DNA of 64,000 nucleotides from Anaeramoeba flamelloides. Its lineage: Eukaryota > Metamonada > Anaeramoebidae. The stretch lies in assembly GCA_027625915.1 (NCBI GenBank), contig JANTQA010000032.1, positions 1,612,001 through 1,676,000 on the forward strand. The letters run 5' to 3'. The stretch's first letter is position 1. The number at the start of each line of letters is the position of its first letter. Below the pieces are notes generated by a model. That model was not told where the DNA came from. It was given only the letters and a program-made list of their open reading frames with translations, and made no database searches. Shown piece by piece: positions 11,501 to 21,962 of this stretch. The translations under genes and the position numbers were made by a program.

Positions 11501-14192
11501 AAAAAAATAAAAATTAAATATTTTCTATTATTGAAAAAGTGTAAATAACAACTCTAGATGTCATTTTTATTTTATTTATTTAAAGAAAATTTAAGTGGTA
11601 AAATCTATGATTTTACCATTATTCATGGAAAGGGTCTACAAATATTTTTTATGTTGAAAAAGAAAAAAACAAAAATTGACAAGAAAAAAACAAAAAAAGA
11701 AAATAAAATCAAAAGCAAAAGGGTTTATTGAGGAAAAAAGTAAAAAAAAATCAAAATCAAAAACAATTCTATCTTGAATTAAGTACTCCCAAAACAACAA
11801 TTAAAACACCTTTGATTAATTTAATTTAATTTGTTAATTAATCATGAGTGTTCATTTGAGTGTTGTTTTTTAATTGTTTTACTTTTCTTTTTTCTTTTTT
11901 TTTTTTTTTTAACTTTTCTCTAAACCTTTGGTATTTTTTGCCTATAATTTTTCTTTTTTCTTTACAGGTTACTTGTACTTTCGTGTTTTAGTATCTAAAT
12001 ATCAGAAAGTAATTTCATGATATTTTCTTTTGTAACTCCTCTTCCCAATATGAAGAAAATGTAGAGAGGGAAAAAAACGAAAAAAAAAACAATAAAATTT
12101 TATTTTAATGAAATATGTAATTAAATTTAAAAAAAATTTTTTTTTTTTTTTTATGTTATGGTTCCATTTTTTGGAAAAAAAAAAAAAATGTGTGCTCTGA
12201 AACTTTTTTTGAATTAAAAATTGGATCACTAAAAGTTTGTGACCTTGACTTGGAAGATAAAATCCAAAAAATATCAATTTATCAAATAAAAAATAATATT
12301 GATCGAAACTAAAATTCAAAATTTTTCACACACTTAAAACAGCTAAAAGAATCACAATAATACAATTTCCTTCAAATTGGATATAATTTTGCTTTTTGTA
12401 AATTATGAAAATCATTTTTTCATCTTTTTGTTTTTGTTTTCATTTCATTTTTTCAATTAACTAAATTCTTTCAGTTCTCTCCATATTTTTTTCAAGAAGT
12501 TGATAAAATTTTAAAGTTGAGTTCTTCAAAACAGAAAAACCAAATAAAATCCTTTGATTTATATCTAACCATTTGAATGATCAATAATTGTTAATAGAAT
12601 TTAAACAAATTTAACAATGATGCATTTTTTTGTTTTGCTCTCTCCAAAATTTTTAACACACCGATAATTTATTAGTATTGATAATTATTTATTTTTAGTT
12701 TTGTTTGTATTGTAATTTATAAACAATTGTTAACATTTCAATTAATGAATGGTTCTAATTAGGTAAATCTTCAAGAATTGATTAATAAAGTTTTTTTATG
12801 TCACAAATTGAATTTTGGTTTGTTAAAAATTTTGAATTGGGGTTTATTACTAATATAGAGAAACTAAATTAATTAATAAAATTTATTTTAATAATTATTG
12901 GTTCGAGGTAAAAAAGTATATAAAAGCAAACACTCAATTGGTGGACTCGCAATTATTTATAAAAAAATTTTTAATAGAATTGATTGATGAAATTCAGATT
13001 GGAAATCAAAACCAAGAATAAAAAGAGAATTACATTAGTTTGCTGATCTTTTTTTACAATTTTCAAAATTGTTATATCAATTGTACCTGATCCCGCATCT
13101 AAAATCATAATTTTCCCTGGTTTTAACTGATCCAAGTTTTGGATTTGGTAATTGCCATAAAATACTTCAATGGCTGCGGCTACTGGTTCTCGTATTAAAA
13201 TAAGAGATTTGGAATCCACACTGTCAATCATTCCAGCCCTTTTGGCACATTTTCGAATATTGTGTTTTGCATTTTCCTTCCAAATAGCTGGTACTGTTAA
13301 TACCCAAAAAATATCCTTCTTTTTGAATTTCTTTTCACTGTCCCTAATGTCAGAAAGTGTTTTCATTAGTTCTGAAAGAAAATATTTATAGACAAAGGTA
13401 ATTACCGATGTTATTTTAAATTTCTTCCCAGTGTATGAAGTACACATCTTCTTTTTTTGATAAAGGCGCATTTTATAAAATTGGAACAATTCCCATCGGT
13501 TACTTCCTTCGTCCAATATTTGTTCTTTTTTTTTTTTTTTCTTATTTTTTTCCTTTTCCTTTTCTTTTGATTTTCCTTTGCCTTTACCTTTACCTTTTCC
13601 TTTTCCTTTTCCTTTTTCTTTTTCTTTTCCTTTTCCTTTATCTTTTTTTTTTTCAATTTCTTTTTCTTTTTCTATTTCTATTTCTTTTTTTTTTTTTTTT
13701 TTTTTTTCTGTTTTCTTTTCCTTTTCCTTTTCCTTTTCCTTTTCCTTTTTCTTTTCCTTTTCCTTTTCCTTTTTCTTTTCCTTTTCCTTTTTCTTTTCCT
13801 TTTCCTTTATCTTTTTTTTTTCCTTTTCCTTTTCCTTTTTCTTTTTTTTTTTCAATTTCTTTTTCTATTTCTTTTTCTTTTTCTTTTTTGTTTTCGTTTT
13901 CTTTTTTCTTTGATAATTTTTTTTCGTACATTTCAAGATATCTTTTTACTGCTGGTTCTCCAAATTCGATCAGTTTGACTAATTTAGAACCATTTATAAC
14001 ATCTCCTTTTTTTGATTTTTGAATCAAAATCGAGCTATCCATTTTACTTTCGCTTTTATTTTTAAACATCCCTCGTTTTGTATTGTCACCTTTGATTTGA
14101 AAACAAAACCCAGATCTTGAAGTTCCAAAATCAATTGCAACAGTGACTTTAAAATCATTACTTTTTTTAATACTACTTTTGTAGCTAGACAT
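8505..14192 (-). CDS. HSPA12-type Hsp70-like protein, three exons
   Basis: Exon 1 spans 14192-13034, exon 2 11449-10697 and exon 3 8978-8505. Both introns are phase 0 (donors GTAATT and GTAATA; acceptors CACAG and TAAAG). Exon 1 has the ATPase phosphate-1 motif VAIDFGTSRSGFCF, a long Lys/Glu/Gly tract, then WVLTVPAIWKENAKHNI-like sequence, REPVAAAIEV and the phosphate-2 motif LDAGSGTIDIT. Exon 2 begins GGELGSKNVDDQF and carries the adenosine motif VMVGGFSTSNILY and VNPERAVLYGAVTYG. Exon 3 has a beta-rich segment like the HSPA12 C-terminus (DETYFVDDTNFFRKFGHLEI) and a Ser/Asn-rich tail. HSPA12 proteins are distant Hsp70 relatives that bind ATP; their clients are poorly known. The frame shifts inside the Lys/Glu tract at a run of about 21 T on the plus strand (about 13686-13707), which may be an assembly error. 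Both introns hold repeats. Confidence 0.9.
9186..9695. repeat. Palindromic module array P2, inside an intron
   Basis: Two or three palindromes lie in tandem in intron 2 of the Hsp70-like gene. The first (9186-9372) pairs CCGTTAGG with its partner through AAAAGCGCCGTTAGG and includes TTTTGAATTCTG blocks. The second (9372-9680) is a near-perfect inverted repeat centred near 9545, with both arms carrying GAGTTTTCTATTTATTTG, ATCGATTTTCG and TACTTTTTGAAATAAA. It ends with the spacer CCTAGGCACTCTACGGCACT. Confidence 0.85.
9820..10450 (+). repeat. Repeat family F, copy 1 (uninterrupted)
   Basis: This matches 35,715-36,140 and then 37,354-37,460. Shared blocks are TTGAAATGAGCATTA, CGATTTTTTATTACT and TATAAAGTGGGTCAAAAA. 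In this copy the sequence reads CTCCAATTAACATTATAAAG without a break, so it shows the site before element E was inserted in the other copy. It lies in intron 2 of the Hsp70-like gene. Confidence 0.75.
11530..12870 (-). repeat. Repeat family J, copy 2 filling an intron
   Basis: In reverse orientation this matches 61,327-62,345 and 27,545-28,135. Diagnostic blocks are GTGTAAATAACAACTCTAGATGTC at one side (split here: GTGTAAATAACAAC then TCTAGATGTC), TTACTTGTACTTTCGTGTTT in the middle, and CTCTCCAAAATTTTTAACAC further on. It takes up about 85% of intron 1 of the Hsp70-like gene. No intact reading frame is seen. Confidence 0.7.
13550..13915 (-). repeat. Lys/Glu/Gly-coding tandem repeat
   Basis: A purine-rich tract on the coding strand encodes KEKEKGKGK-like sequence in exon 1 of the Hsp70-like gene. 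Both possible frames are open across it, which is why the frame change inside it cannot be placed exactly; the run of about 21 identical bases at 13686-13707 is the likeliest point. Confidence 0.85.
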
Positions 14193-16964
14193 TTAAGCAG
14201 AAATCCATAAATGATATTTAATGACGAAATAAAAAAAATGAATATTTTTTATTTATTACTGCTTTTATTTATAAATGATACCCAATGAAAACAAATAGAA
14301 TTGTTTTGTACTTTTGTTATCTAGTGTTATGAAAACTATTATTCTCTCTAGAAATAAGTTTTAATTAATCTATATGTACATCACTAATATGAAAAAATAA
14401 AATTGAAAATTCCAAGTTAGACAAAAATATTACTTCAATTATCATGCCATTCTTGTTAATCAAGTTTATTCACAATATTATTAACATTCCATTTCTTAAA
14501 AATCTTCAAGCTATTATATTTATTGATTTTACGAGTACCACGATTTTTAAAAGTCTCTAATCTTAAAAAAAAGGTCGGTTTTGGTGTAAAAAAATTTTTT
14601 TAAATGGATATGACAATGAATTTTCTTTTAAATTCAACTTTAAGACATTTTTTTGAAAAGACAATAACTAAAAGTTTTGAAAACACTCGTACTCATTTAA
14701 AAAAACTCAAATATCGGATGAAAAAATACCCGATGCTAAATTTTGAAAGTATCATAGATATTTTTCAATTTTTGAAATAAACAGAAAATTTACTAAATTT
14801 TCTTTTAATTTCTAAAATTAAAAAAAATCCTAACAGCGGTTTTCTTGATGTATTCTGTTTTATCTTTTAAGTGCCCTAGTTTTTATTGAGTTTTATTGTT
14901 TTATTTGTCAAATTTATTGATTTTAAATAAATAGAAAACTCAAGAAAAGTTAACCACAATTTTTTTTAATTTTTAAAAAAACCCAAAATTTCTTGTAAAT
15001 TTTTGGTTTATTTCATTAAATTAAAAAAAAACTACCTCGAGTATTTTAGATTTTTTTACCTTTTTTAAATGAACAAAAATTTCATAAATTTTCTTTTTAT
15101 TTGGAAAAAATTAAAAAAAACTTAACAGAAGTGTCCGTCAAGTGCCATAGAGTGTCTAGGTTTTTTTTAATTTAAGAAATAAACCGAAAATTTCTGAAAT
15201 TTTCGGTTTATTTCTAAAATTAAAAAAAAAACTAACTGCTGTTTTCTTGATGTATTCTGTTTTATCTTTTAAGTGCCCTAGGTTTTTTTGAGGTTTTCTA
15301 TTTTATTTGGAAAATCTATTGATTTTTGTTAGTTTTTTTTAACTTTTCTATTTATTTAGAAAATCGTTCTCGTTTTTTTTTTTTTTTTTTGGTTTTCTTG
15401 AGGTTTTCTGTTTTATTTGTTAAACATAAAACTCAAGAAAACAGGAGGTAATTTTCCAGAATTTAAAAGAATTAAGTAAAATATATTTGATTTTACTCAA
15501 TTCTTTTGAATTCTGGAAAACCTAACAAAAGTTTCCTAGATGATTTTTTACTTTTTGTAATAAACTGAAAATTTATTAAAATTTTCTGTTTGTTTGAAAA
15601 ATTAAAAAAAACCTAACGGAAAATCAAAGAATAAATATTTTTTCCAATTTAAAAGAAAAAATAATTCTTTAATAATCCAAATAATTGATTCCATATTTGA
15701 AAGATATTAATTGGATTTAAAATCCTTTTGAAATATAATAAAATAGCATCTTAGATAGAAGCAAAAAATTATTCAAATTTTTTACTTTAAAATTTGAAAA
15801 TAAAAACAAATCTTATTTGAACCTCTAAAACGTGTAATTTTTCAACTTAAATTGAAAAATATCTTTAATATTTTTTTTGATAAAAGATCTTTTATTAACC
15901 AATAGTGTTTATTATAATTAAAGTCATTATAAAGAGTTTATTTATAAAATATTTGATTTGTTTCTGAAAAAATAGTATCATGATCGTGAAGTCTCAAATT
16001 ATTTGATACATTTTTTTTTGTTTTGTATTTTATTCAAAAAAAGGATTTTTTTTTGGGGCCCGGTAATTGAAGACTCTTCAACAAAATTTCTCTGAGATTA
16101 AATAACAGCCAATATTTCATTATTAATTGTGAAATTCCTTTTACTTAGAATTCTTTGTTCACCTGTTAAATAAACTCATATATACAATTACAAAAGTCAC
16201 CATCCAAACGAAAAGAGACGACAAATTCCAATCCATTTCTTGAAATATAAATGCTTTTATAAAAAAACCAACAATAAAAATAAAATGAATATTATTACAA
16301 ATGTTCTTTAAGTACCAGTACCCAAAAAAAAATATTAATTAAATTTTAAAAAAAAATATTTTCCTTTTTAAAAAAAAATTTCTTTTATAAATCTAAAATT
16401 AACTTACAGAAACTTTAAATCCACAAACCAAAGAAAAAAACAACAAGAATAGCGCAATCCATACAAATACTTGCAAGACTTTTTCGAACTATCAGATTGA
16501 CATTCTGCAAGATTTCAGTTTCTGATATTCTTTCATATTTTTTCAAATTTCAAATACTTGATACAAACTGTTATCTAGGCCAAAAAAGGGTAAAAAAAAA
16601 TAAAATCAACAAAAGATAACATTATTTGAATTTTAATAGAAAATATTGAAAGTTATCTGTATTAAACTATTTGTAAACTTTCAATAACCTGAAACTCTTT
16701 TATCTGAAAACCAAAAACACATTGTACTTTTTAAATGTTTATTTTTAAAAAGTTTGAATTCTAAAACTTTTTAAATTGAAAGCTATTGAATTTGGATCTT
16801 TTAATTCCTTTCAAAATTTGGAACAATTTCAAAAAAACAAAAGTGTTGTCAAGTATTTAAAGTGACTACAATTTTTGTGCTATTCTTGTCTTTGGTTCTA
16901 TTCGAAAAAATCATTTTTTCATAATTGTCTCAAAAGGAACACTAATTATTGATCTTTTAAAAAG
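14193..16964. other. Intergenic region between divergent genes
   Basis: The Hsp70-like (-) and AMPK-like (+) genes diverge from here, so promoters for both must lie inside, but no recognisable core element could be picked out. It contains the palindromic array P3 (14,757-15,625). The remaining sequence is AT-rich with no supported gene. Confidence 0.7.
14757..15625. repeat. Palindromic module array P3
   Basis: This is the largest array, with at least four palindromes in tandem. One unit (about 15,157-15,235) is almost perfect: CTAGG, T8, AATTTAAGAAATAAACCGAAA, a short centre, then the reverse. Spacer blocks such as GTGTCCGTCAAGTGCCATAG and TGATGTATTCTGTTTTATC occur more than once. Another unit pairs TTCCAGAATTTAAAAGAATT with TTTTGAATTCTGGAAAACC. 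Confidence 0.85.
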
Positions 16965-19900
16965 ATGTCATCCCTCAAAACAGGATCAACTTCAACCAAA
17001 GTAAAGTATTTAAAAAAAAATTATTCTTATTCCAAGACGATTGGCTTTGGTAGCTTTACAAAAGCAAAAATTGGAACAAATTTAAAAACTGGACAAACCA
17101 TTTGTATGAAAACGATCCAAAAAACAAACACAAGGATCAACTTAAACAATCCCAAGATCAAAACGAAATTTACAATTTTGAAAAACCTTACCCACCCCCA
17201 CGTTGTACAGCTCTATGATTTTTTTGAGAGCAAAAGCCGATACTACTTGGTCAGTGAAATAATGCCATCAATTAACTTATTAGATCTTTTATCAACGAGG
17301 CGTTTTGATGAAAAACAGTCAAGAATTATTTTCCAACAAATATTATGTGGGCTTCAGTACTGCCATGGATTAAATATTGTTCATTGTGATCTTAAAGCAG
17401 AAAATTTGTTGTTTGATGATTCATGGAACGTCAAAATTGATGATTTTTCAACATCCATTATTGTTCCTCAAGAAACTCGTTTATCGAAAAGCCCAAGCTC
17501 TCCAAGTTACGCATCACCAAAGGCAATTAGGGGGGAAGGGTATGAAGGAAAAGAGCTTGACATTTGGTAAACTTTTTTCTTTTATCTTTTCATTTTTCCT
17601 TTCTTGTTTTTTCTTTTTAAAAGTTCCAAGCAATTACAGTGAAAAAAAAATTTGTTTGAATGGAAGAAAAAAAATGTTAAAGGAGTTTTATGATGAATAG
17701 AAAAGACCAACTAAAAACTAACCAACACCAGAACGTAAGATCGATCTCTAAAAATTGAGAATGAAAAAAGAGTACATTTTTAAATAAAAAACTACAAAGA
17801 GTGACACTGATTTCCAATTTAAATGGTTCTGGAATATAATTTTTGAAAACAACTGTGTTAGTTGTGAGAGTGTTGTTCTTTACAAGTATTTGAGATTTAA
17901 ATGGGACAAAATTTCAGCTGATTACCTTGTATTTCAATTCAAAATTCTGAAATTTGTTTCATTTAGGATTTTTTTTCTCACTAAGGTCACGAAATGCCTA
18001 CCAAGGTATATCCGAAAAAAGTATCATACAATAAACCAAACAGAGATCATAAATTTCAATTTATTTCTTTGAAAAATCTTAGAAAAGGAAAAGGAAAAGG
18101 AAGTGAAAATATTTTCTTATTTATTACTAAAATACGAGTAGTCCTTTTTGAGATATCAAATCTTTTTTTGAAGTTTTAAATTGTAATTTTAATAGATAAT
18201 AATTCTTAAAAATACAAAATAAAAAAAGCCACAATTTAAAATTTTACTTTTCTAAAACAATTTACTTAAAATTAAAACTGATACAGTTGTTTTAAAAAAA
18301 TGGAGATTTTTTTTTATTTTTTATTATTTAAGAGAGGAGTTGTTAATCCCTCTTATTTGCCGTAAGGTTTTTTTTTAATTTAAGAAATAAACCGAAAATT
18401 TCTGAAATTTTCAGTTTATTTCTTAAATTAAAAAAAACCTAGGCACTCTACAGCACTTGACGGACACTTCCTTTAGATTTTTTTAATTTTTGTAATAAAA
18501 ACCTAGGATACTTTTCGTTAGGTTTTCTTGAGTTTTCTGTTTATTTGTATAATCAATAGATTTTCAAAAAAAATAGAAAACCTCAATAAAAACTAGGAAC
18601 TTTACAAAAAAAAACAGAAAACCTCCAGAAAACCTAGGCACTCTACAGCACTTGACGACACTTTTCGTTAGGTTTTGCAAAATTTAAAAGAATTGAGTTA
18701 AATCAAAGATTTTCTCCATTCTTTTGAATTCTGGAAAACCGCCGTTAGGTTTTTTTTAATTTTTGAAATAAAATTTCTTTTTATTTCAAAAATTAAAAAA
18801 AAACTAACGACATTTCCAGCTGGTAGAATTCAATAACTTATTATAATTATAATTATAAATTTCGTTTTTAAGAAGTTTTAAATTCTTTGAATTTCAATTG
18901 ATTTTATTGTTAATTCTTTGTTAAATTTTATTAGTTTATCCAGATAAGATAGAGATAAAATTTTTAATTTATTTTTGAATTTAAATTTCTTTTTATTAAT
19001 TGAAATTACCAAATTTTCGAATTTAAATTCTGTTTTATAAATAAGAACTGGTGTGTTTCGGTTTATTTTACATATTTTGGTAATCTGTGGGTTAATACAG
19101 GAGTTTAAATAATTTAGGGTTGCAATTTTATAGTTATATATTTCTAAACCATCTGTTAAAAAAAATTAATTATTAACAATAAACTTTGTTTTTTGCTATT
19201 TTTTCAAAAATAAAAAAAAAAAAAAAGATTTGATTAATTTCTGATCTTTAAACAACTTGGACAAACGAAATACTATTAAGAGTTAGTAATCAAGTGAGAA
19301 AGTTTAGTATTTGAATATTTTGAAAAAAATTGCTGTGAAACAAAGGGCTATTATCGTATTTTTTGAATAATTTTGGTTAAAATCAAAAAATTGTATTAAA
19401 TCGTATAGTTGTAGAAATACAATTGATTAACGAATTTATTGAATTTTTATTAAAATTCTTATATTGATCTTGATCCCTTTTATTATTAAACTTTATTCGT
19501 TAATGAAAAAAAAAAAAAAAAAAAAAAAAAATTTTTTCTTAATAACCATACAAGTCCTTTAACATTGAAATTTTTATTAAATATTTTTTTCCATCCAAAT
19601 ATATATAAATATAAATATACATAATTAATTAAAATATTGAAAAAGGTCATGTGGTGTGATTTTATATTTAATGGCAGTAGGTGAATTGCCATTTCAGCAT
19701 AATACAAAAAAGGAACTATATCAGAAAATCCGAGAGGGTGAATATAAACCAATTCCGTCGTACCTCTCTCTTGAACTACAAGATTTAATTTCCAAAATTT
19801 TCATTGTAAATCAAAGGCAAAGAATCACAATTAAACAAATCATGGCTCATGAATGGTTTAAAGAATCAATACCGGGATACATTAAGGAATGGTGTACATT

Positions 19901-20642
19901 TGAAAGGGAAAGAATTATCCTCCAGCCAAATGAAGAAATTGTGAAAAAGACGTCAAAAAGGTTGAGAATGCCAATAAAAAAGATAACAAAATCATTAGCT
20001 ACTGGAGAAAATCCATTATTATTGACAATTTATTATCTTCTTTTTGAAGAAAAAATGGCAAAATTGGAAAAACGGTTTTCCATAATTGATAATAAATTAT
20101 TATCAAAGGAATTTTCAAAAGAGAAATCTATTCCAAGAATTGATTTCTCACAGCCAATAATAAATAAACATGATGAAGAAAATTCTAATATCCATGCCGT
20201 GAGAAGTAAAAAAAGAAAAACTTTCCTGACAAGAACTAAAACTCGTGAATGGAATGTTGGAATTATATTATATGAAACACCGATTGTCATAATGACAGAA
20301 TTATTCCGGATTTTAATGTTTTTAGGTTTCCATTGGAAAGTTTATGAAGATTATAAAATTTCAATCAAATTATTCGGATCAAGAGAATCTGTTACTAACC
20401 AAAACCAAATTGAATATACAAGCAATAAAACCAAAGACAAAATACAACAAGACCAAATAAGTTGGTTTAATTCTCTTAAAAATCTGGAATTCCTGGTGCA
20501 GTTGTTTACCCACGATGAAACTTCGAATTCAATTTTAATTGATTTCCAAAGATTAAGTGGTGATTTGGTCACTTTTTATTCAATAGTCAGAAAAATAACT
20601 TCCGAGTTAACAAAATCTTCTTCAAAAAATAATAATAATTAA
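16965..20642 (+). CDS. AMPK-alpha/SNF1-like protein, likely pseudokinase
   Basis: Exon 1 is 16965-17566 and exon 2 19646-20642. The intron (donor GTAAAC, acceptor AAAAAG) splits the Trp codon of ELDIW/SCGVILYLMAVGELPF. The order of parts matches AMPK-alpha: kinase domain, a UBA-like autoinhibitory segment (LATGENPLLLTIYYLLFEEK), a basic linker, and a C-terminal KA1-like domain (TREWNVGIILYETPIVIMTE, LGFHWKVYEDYKISIK, then SILIDFQRLSGD). AMPK/SNF1 kinases sense energy state. Here the ATP lysine is kept (ICMKTI), but the glycine loop is GFGSFTKA, the helix-C Glu reads Lys (KIKTKF), HRD reads HCD, DFG reads DFS, APE reads SPK, and the activation-loop Thr position appears to be Lys (LSKSPSSPSYASPK). 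I infer loss of normal catalysis and of LKB1-type activation. The start ATG at 16965 sits just before the conserved kinase N-lobe. The family is sure; the inactive state is inference. Confidence 0.92.
17800..18170 (+). repeat. Repeat family I, copy 1
   Basis: This is similar to 41,940-42,120 in the same orientation. Shared blocks include ATTTCAGCTGATTA and a following TTTCAATTCAAAATTCTG/TTTCATTTCTGAATTCTG pair ending in a TTTAGGA block. Copies are well diverged and no ends or target duplications could be set. Confidence 0.5.
18356..18820. repeat. Palindromic module array P4, inside an intron
   Basis: Three palindromes lie in the AMPK-like intron. The first (18,363-18,440) is nearly the same as the central unit of P3 (AAGAAATAAACCGAAAATTT). 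Spacers GGCACTCTACAGCACTTGAC followed by GACACTT occur twice. The last unit pairs CCGTTAGG...AATTTTTGAAATAAA with its reverse complement near 18,810. Confidence 0.85.
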
Positions 20643-20655
20643 AAATAAATTAAAT

Positions 20656-20686
<31 letters not shown>

Positions 20687-20919
20687 GTTTTTTTCGTGAT
20701 TATTTGATTTATTATTAATATACTAATTAATTCCAAATAAGTTGACAGTTTGTGTGTTTGTTTGTTTTTTTCCCAGCAGTTATTGAATTGAATAAAATGA
20801 TTGTAAAGTAAATTTTATTTGAGATATTTCTATGTCTTGAGATTAATGAATGTGATATTGGTTTATCAAGTAAAAATAAAAAAAAATTAGATGAACGCCA
20901 TATATTATTAATTATTCTG

Positions 20920-21681
20920 TTAAAGGATTAGCATTACCAAATATTTCTCTCTAATCAAAGTATGTTATAATTGGGTGTAAATAGTATTAGTGCATCATGA
21001 ACCTAATGGCTCAAAAAAAAAATTATTATAAATATTATTACACAATAAATTATTACATTTTTTACTGATTGATCATTATTAAAAATTTTCATTTTGAAAA
21101 TTTTTTTTTGTTTCTTTTCCAAATCTAAAAATAGAATCCAAAATAATTGTATTGAATAAATTTTATCATTCGAGATTTAGAAGTTCCACAAGTATCTATA
21201 TTTTTCAATTTTTTAATTTCAAAGATTAACTCAATAATTGTCAGTATAAAAATCCGAAGACTTGTTAGGATTATTTCCTTTTGATAAATTTATTTGTAAC
21301 ATAAATATATTTCCAATATTTCTGGAATAATTTGTCAAAAAAATCTATTTGTTAATTATTTGTTTTAAAAAAAAAAAATTGAATTTTTTAGTATTAACTA
21401 CATTTCGCTATAAATTTAAGAAAGATTTTGTGTGACTTTGGAGTATTAATTATGATAATTAAACCTTTAAATTTATGGCAAAATGCATATTTTTTTTCTG
21501 AAATTACTGGGTTTTTTACTAATACAAGGATCATTTTTAAATGATGAGATCAACTTTTCATACGATCTAACTAATTGGTTTTTAGAGACATTTGAACCAG
21601 TTAGCACTAATTGAGTTACATTAATTAATAACATACTTTGGTCTAAGTTTTCTCCCTGGTAGAAGATAATCTCTAAATTAA
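20920..21681 (+). mobile_element. TTAA-flanked element G, copy 1
   Basis: It matches 26,589-27,354 along its whole length, in the same orientation. The left end reads TTAAAGGATTAGCATTACCA; the right end is decayed (TGGTAGAAGATAATCTCTAAA then TTAA at 21,678). Internal shared blocks include AATCAAAGTATGTT and AGACATTTGAACCA. It has no transposase, so it is non-autonomous. Confidence 0.75.
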
Positions 21682-21874
21682 AAAATAAATTTAATCAATT
21701 TTTGATTTAGAGTGATAAAAAAGGGGAAAATTATTAATTGTCAAAATTGGTCAAATTCTCAATTTTTTAAATATTGTCAATTATATTGAAATTTATTAGC
21801 TGTTTGTGTTTGAAAAATCTTTTTTTGGGTATTTTTGAGTAGGTTGAAATATTTTAGGGTGGGTTTGGTTGGTA

Positions 21875-21907
21875 TTTTTTTTTTTTTTTTTTTTTTGGGG
21901 GGGGGGG
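21875..21907 (+). repeat. T22-G11 homopolymer junction
   Basis: A run of 22 T is followed directly by 11 G in a genome with hardly any G runs. It may be real or may reflect an assembly difficulty at this point. Confidence 0.8.
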
Positions 21908-21962
21908 TTGGTTTAGATTGAAAAAAAAAGATAATTAATACAGGAATAGAATCTGTTAATTG

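Larger units (their letters stand above)
17567..19645 (+). other. 2.08 kb intron of the AMPK-like gene
   Basis: The intron holds a family I repeat (17,800-18,170) and palindromic array P4 (18,356-18,820), then AT-rich sequence with no recognised feature. A poly-A tract of nearly 30 bases lies at about 19,505-19,530. Short open frames within it are not supported as genes. Confidence 0.85.

Noticed and set aside
13435-14022. Plus-strand frames rich in Phe and Ser across the Lys/Glu tract
   Set aside because: They are antisense to exon 1 of the Hsp70-like gene, which has clear conserved motifs.
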